Of a DNA stretch of 52,079 bases, positions 1 to 10,229 are shown piece by piece. Source of the DNA: JBBRLG01 sp038231495. Its GTDB lineage: Bacteria > Planctomycetota > Planctomycetia > Gemmatales > Gemmataceae. The stretch spans positions 1 to 52,079 of the forward strand of contig JBBRLG010000001.1 of NCBI GenBank assembly GCA_038231495.1. Reading direction: 5' to 3'. Both the position numbers and the translations under genes were made by a program. Numbering within the stretch: the stretch's first letter is position 1; each line of letters opens with the position of its first letter. The notes below the pieces were generated by a model that searched no databases, was not told the origin of the DNA, and saw only the letters and a list, made by a program, of their open reading frames with translations.

Positions 1-755
1 CGCCCCGGCCGTCGCGCGACGGCTGGGTGCTGGCCGGCGGCAACGTCCTGCTCGCCGTCAGCAAGAACAAAGACTACCCCGGCGGTGCCGCGGTCGAAGT
101 CACGCGCGACGGCAAGATCGAGTTCGAGTTCAAGGGCACGCAGTCGGAAGTCAACACCGTCCAGGCACTCGATAACGGCAACGTCCTGCTCACGGAGGCC
201 GGCGACAAGCCGCGCCTGCTCGAAGTGGACCGCAAAGGCAAGATCGTCGTGGAAGTCGCGCTCCAGGCCCAGACGAAGGACCACCATTTGCAGACGCGCA
301 TGGCGCGGAAGCTGGCCAACGGCAACTACCTCGTGCCGCAACTGCTCGACCAGGTCGTGCGCGAGTACACGCCGGAGGGGAAGATCGTTTGGGAGGCGAA
401 AACCCCCAATTGGCCGTTCACCGCGATCCGCCTGGGCAACGGCAACACCCTGATCGGCTGCACGCTCGGCAACCTGGTGGTCGAAGTGGACGCGAAGGGC
501 AAAACGGTGTGGGAGCTGACAAACGACGACCTGCCGGGCAAGCCGCTTAACGACGCCTGTGGCGTGCAGCGGTTGCCCAACGGCAACACTGTCGTCACCA
601 GCCATCACGCCAAGGCGAAAGAGGTCAAGCTGACCGAGGTGACGCCGGAGAAGAAAATCGTCTGGACCCACACGGACGACAAGGGGTTCGGCATCCACCA
701 CTTCCAAATTCTCGACACCAACGGCAAGGCGCTGGACGGTAAGCCGCTGAAGTAA
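1..755 (+). CDS. Beta-propeller (PQQ/arylsulfotransferase-like) protein, 5' end cut off by window
   Basis: The frame is open from the first bases of the window, so the start lies upstream; an internal GTG at 27 is not the true start. The visible ~250 residues contain at least five repeats of the blade pattern Leu-x-Asn-Gly-Asn-x-Leu followed about 20 residues later by a Glu-Val-x-x-x-Gly-Lys-x-Val-Trp segment, as in PQQ-type or arylsulfotransferase-type propellers. No catalytic residues can be assigned. Planctomycetes encode many such secreted or periplasmic propellers, usually of unknown substrate. The stop is followed by about 280 bases before the next gene. The fold is quite certain from the repeats; the function is not. 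Confidence 0.75.
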   Translation, partial: PRPSRDGWVLAGGNVLLAVSKNKDYPGGAAVEVTRDGKIEFEFKGTQSEVNTVQALDNGNVLLTEAGDKPRLLEVDRKGKIVVEVALQAQTKDHHLQTRMARKLANGNYLVPQLLDQVVREYTPEGKIVWEAKTPNWPFTAIRLGNGNTLIGCTLGNLVVEVDAKGKTVWELTNDDLPGKPLNDACGVQRLPNGNTVVTSHHAKAKEVKLTEVTPEKKIVWTHTDDKGFGIHHFQILDTNGKALDGKPLK

Positions 756-905
756 ATCGCGCCCTTTGCACATCCTATTCCGACCGCGACGCGCCAGCTC
801 CTATCGTGGGACGACCGCAGCCGGCCGGGTGAGTGCGAACGGTTCCGATTGCGCAGGTCCGAATGCGCGGCCCCTTTCCATTCCGCGGGAAACTCCCCTT
901 CCTCC

Positions 906-934
906 TTGTGCGCAGTGCGCCGCCCAAGTACACT
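906..934 (+). promoter_or_regulatory. Possible sigma-70-type promoter for the response regulator gene
   Basis: TTGTGC (906-911) and TACACT (929-934) are separated by exactly 17 bases and lie about 105 bases upstream of the likely ATG at 1040. The matches to consensus are 3/6 and 4/6, so this is a weak call from spacing and position only. Confidence 0.25.
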
Positions 935-1039
935 AGGAGCCTGGAACAAGATTGAACCATCCTTTCCCATGTCCGGTCCCACGAAGGTGCGCCGCCTTCT
1001 CACCCTGTGAGGATGGACTGGCGGCCGAGGAATACCCTA

Positions 1040-2500
<1,461 letters not shown>

Positions 2501-2763
2501 CTGGCCCTCAGCTGCGGTCGGAGCCTGCGGAGGCTTTGCCTTCGTCGCCGCGGCCGTTCTGCTGCGCCTTGTATTGTTCTTGCCACGAGCGGAGTGACAT
2601 CTTTTTGAAAAGGGAGCTGGTGCGTTGGTGGTCCATCGGGACGACTGCGGTGCCGCGCTTGCTGGGGGGCCTCATCTTCGTTCGCCTTTCCTTCGCTAAG
2701 GGGTCTTTGTTTGTTTGGCCTGACGCGAAGGGATAAGCAATTGGTGTGCCAAACGGTGTTTTT

Positions 2764-3858
2764 TCATTGCAGCGCGATGGTGTGCTTGCTCAACCGCTCG
2801 TAACCCTGCTCCGTGACCAGGTAATTGTGCTCGATGCGGATGCCGCCGACGTTCGGCACGTACAGGCCCGGCTCCAGCGTCACCACGTCGCCGGCGAGCA
2901 GGGTTTCGTCCGACCCACGCACCAAGTAAGGCGCTTCCGGGTGCGACAACCCCAGGCCGTGGCCGGCGTGGTGCCCAAAATACTTGGCCATGCCTTCGCG
3001 GTCAAAGGCGTCGTTGACCGCCTGGTACACCGTCAAGCACGCCTGCCCCGCCCGCAACTCATTTTCGCCTTGAGCCATCGCTTTCATGCACAAATCGTAC
3101 AGGCGTTGCTGGTCCGGCGTCGGCTCCTTGCCCACGACCAGGGTGTTGGTGAAATCGCTGCGGTAATGGCGGATGACGACGGAGAAGTCGAGGATGAACA
3201 TATCGCCCGGTTCGAGGACGCGCTCGGTCGGCAGCCCGCCGCGCCGCTCCGGCCCCGGCGACACGGCAAAATCGCCGTAGACGATGACGGCCTGTTTCGC
3301 CGCCCGGACGCAGGTGCCGTTGACGCCGACGTATACGTCCAGCTCGGTCATGCCGGGTCGGATGTTCGCTCGTGCCCAGGCGTGGCCGGCCTGGGTGACG
3401 CGCATACACTCGCGTAGGAGGGCAATTTCGTCGGGGTCTTTCTGGCGGCGCATCTCAGCCAAGGTCTCGATGAGGGTTCCGGCGTAAGGGTCGCCGGGCT
3501 GGTCGTGGATGCGTAACCCCGTCTGGGTCGGATTGACGCCCTGGAGCAGAGCAAGCCGGCGTGGTCCGCGGCCCGGCGACTGGCCGTCGTACCAGGGCAC
3601 GACGACGCGCTCCTCGACGTGGGCGTCGGCGGCCGATTTGGGCAGCCGGTCGTCGTGCAGCAGCTTGGCGTGACCGTCCTTGCGCAACAGCAGGTAGCCG
3701 CCGTAGTCCGCGCCCAGGCTGAACGGATCGACGGCAAAGTTGACGAGGTACATCAAGTGCAGGGGGTCGTGCAGCCGCAGATGGTCGTTGCCCGGCTTGG
3801 GATCGAGCCGCTCCCACAGGCGTTGCCGTCGCCGTCTGCACCCTGCCGCCGTGAGCAT
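2764..3858 (-). CDS. M24 family metallopeptidase (Xaa-Pro aminopeptidase-like)
   Basis: A 364-residue protein with the pita-bread M24 fold in its C-terminal two thirds. The five expected metal ligands are visible: Asp224 (FILDFS), Asp235 (YRSDF), His300 (GHGLGLS), Glu329 (TLEPG) and Glu343 (RIEHN). The N-terminal ~130 residues match the creatinase-like N domain. It should remove an N-terminal residue preceding proline from peptides in the cytoplasm using two metal ions; no signal peptide is seen. The ATG at 3858 is preceded by GGGAG at good spacing. It stands alone, with a tRNA-Ser gene upstream. Closely related M24 proteins include creatinases and prolidases, so the exact substrate is uncertain. 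Confidence 0.9.
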   Translation of the reverse strand: MLTAAGCRRRRQRLWERLDPKPGNDHLRLHDPLHLMYLVNFAVDPFSLGADYGGYLLLRKDGHAKLLHDDRLPKSAADAHVEERVVVPWYDGQSPGRGPRRLALLQGVNPTQTGLRIHDQPGDPYAGTLIETLAEMRRQKDPDEIALLRECMRVTQAGHAWARANIRPGMTELDVYVGVNGTCVRAAKQAVIVYGDFAVSPGPERRGGLPTERVLEPGDMFILDFSVVIRHYRSDFTNTLVVGKEPTPDQQRLYDLCMKAMAQGENELRAGQACLTVYQAVNDAFDREGMAKYFGHHAGHGLGLSHPEAPYLVRGSDETLLAGDVVTLEPGLYVPNVGGIRIEHNYLVTEQGYERLSKHTIALQ

Positions 3859-3892
3859 GTTCCCATCTCCCTGAAGCCACTCTTCTCGTCTT

Positions 3893-3909
3893 GCCGCTTG
3901 CGGCTTTGC
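3893..3909. repeat. Half copy of a dispersed palindromic repeat
   Basis: GCCGCTTGCGGCTTTGC matches exactly the left arm of the full inverted repeat at 5477-5520, but no right arm follows here. It lies just upstream of the M24 peptidase start. A further degenerate half (GCCGCTCGCGGC) lies near 16829. Confidence 0.6.
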
Positions 3910-4051
3910 CTTGTCTTATGCCATTCCAGGGGGATTGGCCTTTTCGGGCGGCATCGGATAAATCCGCAGGCTGGCAAGAAAGGGAGCCAGGCATGCTCGT
4001 CGCAAGCCTGGCTATTGCAATGGTTTGCGTAATCGGACAAATTGAAAAAAG

Positions 4052-4138
4052 CGGAGAGGGAGGGATTCGAACCCTCGGTGACGTTGCCGCCACATCGGTT
4101 TTCGAGACCGACACCTTCGGCCACTCGGTCACCTCTCC
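4052..4138 (-). tRNA. tRNA-Ser(CGA)
   Basis: An 87-base class II tRNA on the minus strand. The acceptor stem pairs GGAGAGG (4132-4138) with CCTCTCC, followed by discriminator G; CCA is not encoded. The anticodon loop reads CTCGAAA, giving anticodon CGA for serine UCG codons. A long variable arm and the TTCGAATC T-loop are present. A run of six T on the transcript strand follows at once (4045-4050), a likely termination point. Confidence 0.95.
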
Positions 4139-4421
4139 GGCACTAACCGCCGGCCGAATCAGCCGGCGCTTCGGCCGGCTTTCGCCAAACCATTTGCGCC
4201 AGCGACCGTGGGAGAGTGTTAGTTTACAGGTCGCGCTTCCGGGCCGCAATAGTTCTGTGTGCGGCCCAGCGACGCGGGCACGGCACTTGCGATCTGTTGC
4301 CCGACCGTGCGGAAAGGGGAACAAGCCCGTTCCTTCAAATCCTTCCCGCGACCCCCGCGCTGTTATAGCATATCTAGCGCCTACCAACCGGTGTCCCCCA
4401 CCCTGAAAGGAAGGTCCCACC

Positions 4422-5468
4422 GTGTCTGTATCGCGACTGTTTCGTCCCTTTGGCCTGGCGCTTGCCGCGCTGGTTTTGTTTGCCTTGAACGCCCCCGCGC
4501 GGGACGCCGGCCAGCCGTGGGTCGTTTACGAAGGCGGCGACGGCCCCGGCAAGGGCAAGCACGTCGTCCTCATCAGCGGCGACGAGGAGTATCGCTCCGA
4601 AGAGGCGCTGCCGCAACTCGCCAAGATTCTTGGCAAGCACCACGGCTTCAAGTGTACCGTCCTGTTCGCCATCGACCCCAGGGACGGCACCATCAACCCC
4701 GGCCACAACAAGAACATTCCCGGCCTCGACGCACTCAAGACCGCGGACCTCCTGGTCGTCTTCACCCGCTTTCGCGACCTGCCCGACGACCAGATGAAGT
4801 TCATCGCCGATTACGTCGAGGCGGGCAAGCCGGTCATCGGCCTGCGCACGGCGACGCACGGCTTTTCCCTGGGGTCCAAGACCTATGCGCGGTTCAACTG
4901 GAACTCCAAGGAAAAGGGCTGGGAAGGCGGCTTCGGCCGGCAAGTGCTGGGCGAGACGTGGGTCAATCACTGGGGTGCCCACGGTTCGCAGAGCACGCTC
5001 GGCGTCATTCCGGTAGGCGACAAGGGTGTCAAGGAAAGTCCGATCCTGCGCGGCATTCAGGACGGCGCTATTTGGGGACCGACCGACGTTTACGAAGTCC
5101 ACTTGCCGCTGCCGAGAGATTGTAAACCACTGGTGCTGGGCCAGGTTCTCTCGGGCATGAAGCCGACCGACAAGCCGCTCGAAGGCAAGAAGAACGACCC
5201 GCTGATGCCGGTCGCGTGGACGAAGCTGTACAAGCTTCCCGACGGCAAGGAGGGCCGCTCGTTTACGACCACGATGGGCGCGTCGCAGGATTTGCAGAGC
5301 GAAGGGCTGCGGCGGCTGCTCGTGAACGCCTGCTACTGGGCCGTCGGCATGGAGGACAAAATCCCGGCGAAGTCGAACGTGGACCTCGTCGGCGAGTACA
5401 AGCCGACGCCGTTCAAGGGCGGCGGCCACGCCAAGGGCGTCAAGCCGGAGGACCTTGCGGGCAAGTAG
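4422..5468 (+). CDS. Secreted ThuA-like domain protein
   Basis: A 348-residue protein beginning with a signal peptide (hydrophobic stretch ~8-24, cleavage likely after APA). The rest matches the ThuA-like fold related to class I glutamine amidotransferases: VVLISGDEEYRS near residue 50, then HTVLFAID-like and LLVVFTRFRDLP segments, then IGLRTATHGF around 140. In planctomycetes such proteins are numerous and often linked to sugar catabolism; no enzymatic reaction is established for most. The GTG start at 4422 has GAAAGGAAGG upstream. It is monocistronic: a tRNA on the other strand precedes it and a palindromic repeat follows. Confidence 0.85.
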   Translation: MSVSRLFRPFGLALAALVLFALNAPARDAGQPWVVYEGGDGPGKGKHVVLISGDEEYRSEEALPQLAKILGKHHGFKCTVLFAIDPRDGTINPGHNKNIPGLDALKTADLLVVFTRFRDLPDDQMKFIADYVEAGKPVIGLRTATHGFSLGSKTYARFNWNSKEKGWEGGFGRQVLGETWVNHWGAHGSQSTLGVIPVGDKGVKESPILRGIQDGAIWGPTDVYEVHLPLPRDCKPLVLGQVLSGMKPTDKPLEGKKNDPLMPVAWTKLYKLPDGKEGRSFTTTMGASQDLQSEGLRRLLVNACYWAVGMEDKIPAKSNVDLVGEYKPTPFKGGGHAKGVKPEDLAGK

Positions 5469-5476
5469 CTTTTTCT

Positions 5477-5520
5477 GCCGCTTGCGGCTTTGCCTTTTCG
5501 CGTGCAAAGCCGCAAGCGGC
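5477..5520. repeat. Dispersed palindromic repeat, copy A (perfect 17-bp arms)
   Basis: Left arm GCCGCTTGCGGCTTTGC at 5477-5493 and its exact reverse complement at 5504-5520, with a 10-base loop. It starts nine bases after the ThuA gene stop, where it could also act as a terminator or mRNA-stabilising hairpin. Copies B (7984-8038) and C (18759-18806) share the same arm core. Confidence 0.9.
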
Positions 5521-5525
5521 GGTCA

Positions 5526-5554
5526 TTCCCACGCCCCAAATCTCGACGTATAAT
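5526..5554 (+). promoter_or_regulatory. Probable promoter of the 2-oxoacid dehydrogenase operon
   Basis: A perfect TATAAT (5549-5554) is preceded by TTCCCA (5526-5531; 4/6 match to the -35 box) at exactly 17 bases. Transcription would begin near 5561, giving a leader of about 150 bases before the E1 alpha ATG at 5710. No riboswitch-like structure is evident in that leader. Confidence 0.45.
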
Positions 5555-5709
5555 ACTCATGGCGGAGTCGAGTCGATGCCGATAGGGATGAAGGGCGATT
5601 CCATCTGGCCTTCCCGCGCCCCGATGGCAAACGTAGGATAAGCGACTTCTCCCCCGCGCGCTTCAGCGCCCGCTCCGAACGCCTTCGGTTATCCAGAGGA
5701 GAACGCGGC

Positions 5710-6801
5710 ATGCCGAGCGATTTCAGCCTCTCTCCGGGAGACGACGACCTCGCCCTCCTGTCCCCGGAGGTCTTCAGCGGCAAAGAAGCGCTCGCCGCCG
5801 AACGTTGCCTCCAACTGCACCGCATCATGGTCCGCAGCCGCGTCATGGAAGAGCGGACGATCAAGATGAGCAAGTCCGGTCAGGGCTTCTTCTGGATCGG
5901 CGGCCCCGGCGAGGAAGCCTTCAACGCCGCCCTCGGCCTCCTGGTCAAAAAAGGCCACGGTCCCGCCTTCGACTACCTCCACCTCCACTACCGCAACAGT
6001 GCCGCCCTCGTCGCCATGGGCATGCCGCTCGTCCACGGCATCCGGCAGATGGCCATGACCGTTACCGACACCCACTCGATGGGCCGTAATTTCACGAGCC
6101 ACTTCGCCCACCGCGACTGGAACGTCCTGCCCGTCACGTCCGTTATCGAAGTGCAATACGTCATGGCACCCGGTACGGCACTCGTGCAAAAGCGCCTCGG
6201 CAGCGACGGCATCACCATCGTGGCGGGCGGCGACGCGGGCACGGCGGAGGGCGACTTTGCCTCTTGCCTGGTGTGGAGTTCGCGGCCGGGCAACGAGTTG
6301 CCGGTGCTGATGATCGTGACGAACAACGGCTGGGGCATCTCGACTGACGCGCGCGGGCAGCACGGCGAAAAGCACGTCATGGACCGCGGCAAGGCGTTCG
6401 GCATCCCCGGCGAAGTGGTGGACGGCAACGACCCGATCGCGAGCTGGCACGGAATCAAACGTGCCATGACCTATTGCCGCAGCACGCACCGGCCCTACCT
6501 GCTGGAGGCAATGGTCTCGCGCCTTTACGGCCACTCTTCCTCCAGCGGCGCGTTGCGCGTCAAGAACGAAACGGACCCGATCGCGCAGTTCGAGCGCAAG
6601 TTGCTAGGGGCGTCGATCGTGGATAATTCCTATCTCGAACAGGTCCACGACGAAGCCGCCGCGGAGGTGGAAGCCGCGGTCGAGCAAGTCTTGACTGAGC
6701 CGATGCCGCAGGCGTCCGACGTGGAGAAACACACCTACGCGCCTAGCCCGGTCGATGCCGTGTATCCCGGCGACTACACGGGACTGCCGCAAAATACATG
6801 A
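5710..6801 (+). CDS. 2-oxoacid dehydrogenase E1 component, alpha subunit
   Basis: A 363-residue thiamine-diphosphate-binding subunit. The cofactor motif runs from GGDAGTAEGD (~174) to TNNGWGIST (~204-212); the conserved GDG is GDA here. It pairs with the beta subunit encoded downstream to decarboxylate a 2-oxoacid and acylate the E2 lipoyl arm in the cytoplasm. The heterodimeric E1 architecture fits both pyruvate and branched-chain 2-oxoacid dehydrogenases, and sequence reading alone does not decide between them. The ATG at 5710 follows CAGAGGAGAA at good spacing. The stop codon abuts a 35-bp-arm inverted repeat that separates it from the E1 beta gene. Confidence 0.9.
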   Translation: MPSDFSLSPGDDDLALLSPEVFSGKEALAAERCLQLHRIMVRSRVMEERTIKMSKSGQGFFWIGGPGEEAFNAALGLLVKKGHGPAFDYLHLHYRNSAALVAMGMPLVHGIRQMAMTVTDTHSMGRNFTSHFAHRDWNVLPVTSVIEVQYVMAPGTALVQKRLGSDGITIVAGGDAGTAEGDFASCLVWSSRPGNELPVLMIVTNNGWGISTDARGQHGEKHVMDRGKAFGIPGEVVDGNDPIASWHGIKRAMTYCRSTHRPYLLEAMVSRLYGHSSSSGALRVKNETDPIAQFERKLLGASIVDNSYLEQVHDEAAAEVEAAVEQVLTEPMPQASDVEKHTYAPSPVDAVYPGDYTGLPQNT

Positions 6802-6895
6802 AACCACGGAAGACACGGAAGACACGGAAAAAAGACCGAAAGCCAATACCCCTTTTTCCTGTCTTTTTTCCGTGTTTTCCGTGTCTTCCGTGGTT
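6802..6895. repeat. Inverted repeat of the CCACGGAAGACACGG family
   Basis: Left arm 6802-6836 and right arm 6861-6895 are reverse complements over 35 bases with one mismatch, with a 24-base loop. The arms are built of short CACGGAA units. It lies immediately between the E1 alpha stop and the E1 beta start, so it is transcribed within the operon. A second, less regular member is at 16854-16971. Confidence 0.88.
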
Positions 6896-6915
6896 CCTTT
6901 TCCGAGTCCGACATC

Positions 6916-7974
6916 ATGGCGACACTCGTTCAGGCCGTTCGGCTGGCGTTGCACTACGGCGAGGAACACCTCGGCGTCACGGACATCTTCGGCGAGGACG
7001 TCGGCCCGCCGCTTGGCGGCGTTTTCACCGCGACGCAAGGTCTCAAGACCGCCTGGAACACCCCGCTCGACGAGCGCGGCATCATCGGCGCCGCCATGGG
7101 CATCGCCTACGCCGGCGGCTGTCCCGTCGCCGAGATTCAATTCTGCGACTACGGCTTCAACACCATCGACTTGCTGAAAGTCGCCGGCAATCAGCGCTGG
7201 GCCGGTGCGGGCAACTACGCCCTGCCAATGGTCGTCATGATGCCCAGCGGCTCCGGCATTCGCGGCAGCCTCTATCATTCGCACTCGTTCGAGAGTTGGG
7301 CCAGTCGCCTGGCCGGGTGGAAGGTCGTCATGCCGAGCAACGCCCTGGACGCCTACGGCCTCATGCTGTCGGCGATCCGCGACCCAAACCCGGTGATGGT
7401 CCTGTTGCCCAAGGCACTGCTGCGCGTGCGCGGCGACGAGAAGATTCCCGGCGAACCTGCTAGCGAGGATGAGTTGAAGGAACGCATCGACGCCCCGGTC
7501 GGCGACCGCAGCGCCTGGCAGCCGCGCTGGCCGGACGTGGAAGAGTATTTCGTCCCGATCGGCGTGGCGTCGCTGGCGCGCGAGGGGGACGACGCCACCG
7601 TAATCAGCTACGGTCGTACGCTGCCTTTGTGCGTCCAGGCGGCGGACGAACTGCGGGCGGAGACGGGGAAAACGTGCGACGTGCTCGACCTGCGCAGCAT
7701 CTTTCCTTACGACTGGAAGGCGATCGGCCGCAGCGTGCTGAAGACGGGCCGCGTGCTGGTCGTCAACGAGGACACGGAGGTGACGAACTACGGCGAGCAC
7801 CTGCTGCGGCGGGTGATCGACGAACACTTCTACGACCTGCTGGTGCGGCCGCGCCTGTTGGCCGGCAAGCACGTGCCGGGCATCGGCTTGAATCAGGTGT
7901 ACGAACAGAACACGGTCCCGCAGCAGCCGGGAATTCGGGCTGCACTCCGGTCTTTATTGACGGAAGAGTCGTGA
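6916..7974 (+). CDS. 2-oxoacid dehydrogenase E1 component, beta subunit
   Basis: A 352-residue transketolase-type pyrimidine-binding and C-terminal domain protein. Recognisable features are the FGEDVG segment near residue 24, the conserved Glu-containing LDERGIIGAAMG region around 55, HSHSFESW near 120, and the C-terminal domain with KTGRVLVVNED. It forms the alpha2beta2 E1 enzyme with the gene at 5710-6801. The upstream copy is separated from it by an inverted repeat, so translation probably starts independently; no strong Shine-Dalgarno is present before ATG 6916. A 21-bp-arm palindrome follows before E2. Substrate (pyruvate or branched-chain oxoacids) is not resolved. Confidence 0.9.
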   Translation: MATLVQAVRLALHYGEEHLGVTDIFGEDVGPPLGGVFTATQGLKTAWNTPLDERGIIGAAMGIAYAGGCPVAEIQFCDYGFNTIDLLKVAGNQRWAGAGNYALPMVVMMPSGSGIRGSLYHSHSFESWASRLAGWKVVMPSNALDAYGLMLSAIRDPNPVMVLLPKALLRVRGDEKIPGEPASEDELKERIDAPVGDRSAWQPRWPDVEEYFVPIGVASLAREGDDATVISYGRTLPLCVQAADELRAETGKTCDVLDLRSIFPYDWKAIGRSVLKTGRVLVVNEDTEVTNYGEHLLRRVIDEHFYDLLVRPRLLAGKHVPGIGLNQVYEQNTVPQQPGIRAALRSLLTEES

Positions 7975-7983
7975 GCGCGGTGC

Positions 7984-8038
7984 TTGGGTTGCCGCTTGCG
8001 GCTTGGCGCGTCGCGCAAAGCCGCAAGCGGCAACCCAA
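7984..8038. repeat. Dispersed palindromic repeat, copy B (perfect 21-bp arms)
   Basis: Left arm 7984-8004 and right arm 8018-8038 are perfect reverse complements; the core GCCGCTTGCGGCTT is shared with copies A and C. The four flanking bases differ between copies but stay complementary, which implies selection for, or mechanistic copying of, the hairpin. It sits between E1 beta and E2 in the operon. Confidence 0.9.
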
Positions 8039-8056
8039 ACGCCGACGGAGTTCGTT

Positions 8057-9307
8057 ATGCAATTCAACCTGCCCGAGGTCGGCGAAGGCGTCTACGAGGC
8101 CGAGATGATCGCCTGGCTCGTCAAGGTCGGCGACACGGTCAAGCGCGGCCAAAACCTCCTCGAAGTCATGACCGACAAGGCGACGATGGAAATTCCGTCG
8201 CCGTTCATCGGCACCGTCACTGAACTCAAGGTCGAACCCGGCCAGAAAATCAAGGTCGGCGACGTGCTACTCACTTACGACGGCACCGGCCAACCGTCAC
8301 CGCTCGCCGTAATGGCCGCCGTCGGGGCTGAGGAGGCGATCGCGGCCCAGGCCGCGGCGTCCACGCCGAAAACGAACCACATCAGCGTCGTCTCGACGAC
8401 CGGGCCGCGGGTGCCGGTCAAGGCGTCGCCATCGGTGCGGCAGCTGGCGCGCGGCCTGGGCATCGACCTGAACGCCATCCACGGCACCGGCCCGCAAGGG
8501 CGGGTTCTCGTCGAGGATCTGACTCGCCACGTCCAGCCCGCGCCGGCGGTCAAGCGCCTGGTGCCGGAAACGCGGCCCGACTACGGCAAGCCCGGCACTC
8601 GCATCAAGCTGCAAGGCCTACGCCGCAAGATCGCCGAGCACATGGTGCGGGCCAAGCAGACCATCCCTCACTACACCTACGTCGACGAGTGCGACGTGAC
8701 CGAGTTGGTCAAGCTCCGCGACGGCCTGCGCGAGACGTTCAACCAGGCCGGCGTCAAATTGACCTACCTGCCCTTTTTCGTGAAAGCCGTCGTCGCCGCG
8801 CTCAAGGAAGTGCCGTTGGTGAACGCGAGTCTGGTCGAGGCGGACGGCGAGATCGTGCTGCACGACCGTTACAACGTCGGCATCGCCGTCTCGACGCCGG
8901 CCGGACTGGTGGTGCCCGTGATCCCCGACGCCGACCGCAAGGATATTCCCGCCCTGGCGCGCGAGATCGAGCGCCTGAGCACCGACGCCCGCGCCGGCAA
9001 GTCGAAGCGCGACGACCTGCGCGGCGGCACCTTCACGGTCACGTCGGTCGGCAACCTCGGCGGCTTATTCTCGACGCCGGTCATCAACCACCCCGAAGTC
9101 GGCATCCTCGGCCTGGGCAAGATCGTGCGCCGCCCGGTCTTCGACGCGGCCGGCCAAATTCGCCCGGCAGATCTGATTTACCTGTCGTTGTCGTTCGACC
9201 ATCGCGTCGTCGATGGCGCCGTCGGGGCGGCGTTTACCAACGTCATCCTGCGGCACCTGCGCAACCCGGCGGTCATGCTAGTTGGAATGCTGAATGCTGA
9301 ATGCTGA
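8057..9307 (+). CDS. Dihydrolipoamide acyltransferase, E2 component
   Basis: A 416-residue E2 subunit. Residues 1-75 are one lipoyl domain with the lipoylated Lys41 in MTDKATME. A flexible Ala-rich linker leads to a peripheral-subunit-binding domain (~130-170, SPSVRQLARGLGIDLNAI). The catalytic domain ends with DHRVVDG, giving His382 and Asp386. It transfers the acyl group from the lipoyl arm to CoA and forms the complex core. I start at ATG 8057 because the lipoyl domain begins at once; the longer frame from 8003 would translate the palindromic repeat. The last few codons and the stop lie within a 7-base tandem repeat, so the C-terminus has been set by repeat sequence. No E3 gene is in the window. 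Confidence 0.93.
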   Translation: MQFNLPEVGEGVYEAEMIAWLVKVGDTVKRGQNLLEVMTDKATMEIPSPFIGTVTELKVEPGQKIKVGDVLLTYDGTGQPSPLAVMAAVGAEEAIAAQAAASTPKTNHISVVSTTGPRVPVKASPSVRQLARGLGIDLNAIHGTGPQGRVLVEDLTRHVQPAPAVKRLVPETRPDYGKPGTRIKLQGLRRKIAEHMVRAKQTIPHYTYVDECDVTELVKLRDGLRETFNQAGVKLTYLPFFVKAVVAALKEVPLVNASLVEADGEIVLHDRYNVGIAVSTPAGLVVPVIPDADRKDIPALAREIERLSTDARAGKSKRDDLRGGTFTVTSVGNLGGLFSTPVINHPEVGILGLGKIVRRPVFDAAGQIRPADLIYLSLSFDHRVVDGAVGAAFTNVILRHLRNPAVMLVGMLNAEC

Positions 9308-9362
9308 ATGCTGAATCAAGCAATGCGTTTGTCTTTAATTCATCATTCATCATTCATCATTT
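9285..9362. repeat. Two short tandem repeats flanking the E2 stop
   Basis: GAATGCT is repeated 4.6 times at 9285-9316 and includes the E2 stop codon. About 20 bases on, units of TTCATCA recur three times up to 9362. The two arrays are roughly complementary in register (GAATG against CATTC), so they could form an imperfect hairpin. Confidence 0.8.
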
Positions 9363-9459
9363 CTGCTTAACGCGGTTGTGTCCTGCGCTTCCACCTGGCA
9401 TGATAAACGACGCATTCCGTCTCGACCAAGCGGATCACTCGCCGACAAAGGAGGATGTC

Positions 9460-10206
9460 ATGCGGAAGGGTTGCGTGGCGGCTTGGGTGGTGTTGCTGTG
9501 CGCCGGCTCTGCGCCGGCCCAGGAGAAGCCGCAGGAGGTCATTCAGCAGGCCATCAAGGCCCACGGCGGCGACGAGAAGCTGGCGCGCATCGCCTGCGAC
9601 AAGGTGAAGGTCAACGGCATCCTGCACATCGGCGACGACGACGTGCCCTTCACCGCCGAGACGTATGTGCAGCTGCCCGACCAGTTCAAGAACACGGTCA
9701 ACCTGACGGTCAACGGCCGCAAGATCGTGCTGGTGCAAACCCTCCTCGGCGACAAGACGGCGGTAACGCAGGACGGCCAACCGCTCAAGGTGACGGCGGC
9801 CGGCGACGCCGACATGCGCGAGACGATGCACCTGGAGCGCTGCCTACGCCTGGTGCCGCTGCTGACCGACAAGACGTACGAATTGACCGCGCTGGAAGAG
9901 TCGAAGGTGAACAACCAGCCGGCGTACGGCGTCAAGGTGGCGCTGAAGGGCCGCAAAGACCTGCGCCTGTATTTCGACAAGGAAACGCACCTGCTGGTCA
10001 AGACGGAGCACCCGCACGACGACGGCAAGGGCGGCGGCGAAGTGAAGCAGGAGGAGTATTACAGCAACTTCAAGGATCTCGGCGGCGGCTTCAAGCGGCC
10101 GACGCGCGTCACCGCCTACCGCGACGGCAAGAAGGTGATGGATGCGGAGTTAACCGAGGTTAAATATCCCGATAAAATTCCGGAGGCGGAGTTGGGCAAG
10201 CCGTGA
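9460..10206 (+). CDS. Secreted LolA-like / lipoprotein-sorting-type protein, function unknown
   Basis: A 248-residue protein with a signal peptide (residues 1-21, ending APAQ). After it comes a beta-rich body resembling the LolA/LolB-like outer-membrane lipoprotein sorting fold: AHGGDEKLARI near 30, YVQLPDQFKN near 70, and a C-terminal run ending in a conserved-looking VTAYRDGKKVMDAE. Such proteins are multiplied in Gemmata-type genomes and have no defined role. I start at ATG 9460, which has AAGGAGG seven bases upstream; the longer open frame to 9301 crosses repeat sequence. Its stop overlaps a possible GTG of the next gene, suggesting cotranscription with the pseudouridine synthase. Confidence 0.75.
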   Translation: MRKGCVAAWVVLLCAGSAPAQEKPQEVIQQAIKAHGGDEKLARIACDKVKVNGILHIGDDDVPFTAETYVQLPDQFKNTVNLTVNGRKIVLVQTLLGDKTAVTQDGQPLKVTAAGDADMRETMHLERCLRLVPLLTDKTYELTALEESKVNNQPAYGVKVALKGRKDLRLYFDKETHLLVKTEHPHDDGKGGGEVKQEEYYSNFKDLGGGFKRPTRVTAYRDGKKVMDAELTEVKYPDKIPEAELGKP

Positions 10207-10229
10207 CGCGGGGGGAAGTTGAGCGGAAC

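Noticed and set aside
8003..8056. Upstream extension of E2
   Set aside because: It translates half of palindromic repeat B; the lipoyl domain starts at ATG 8057.
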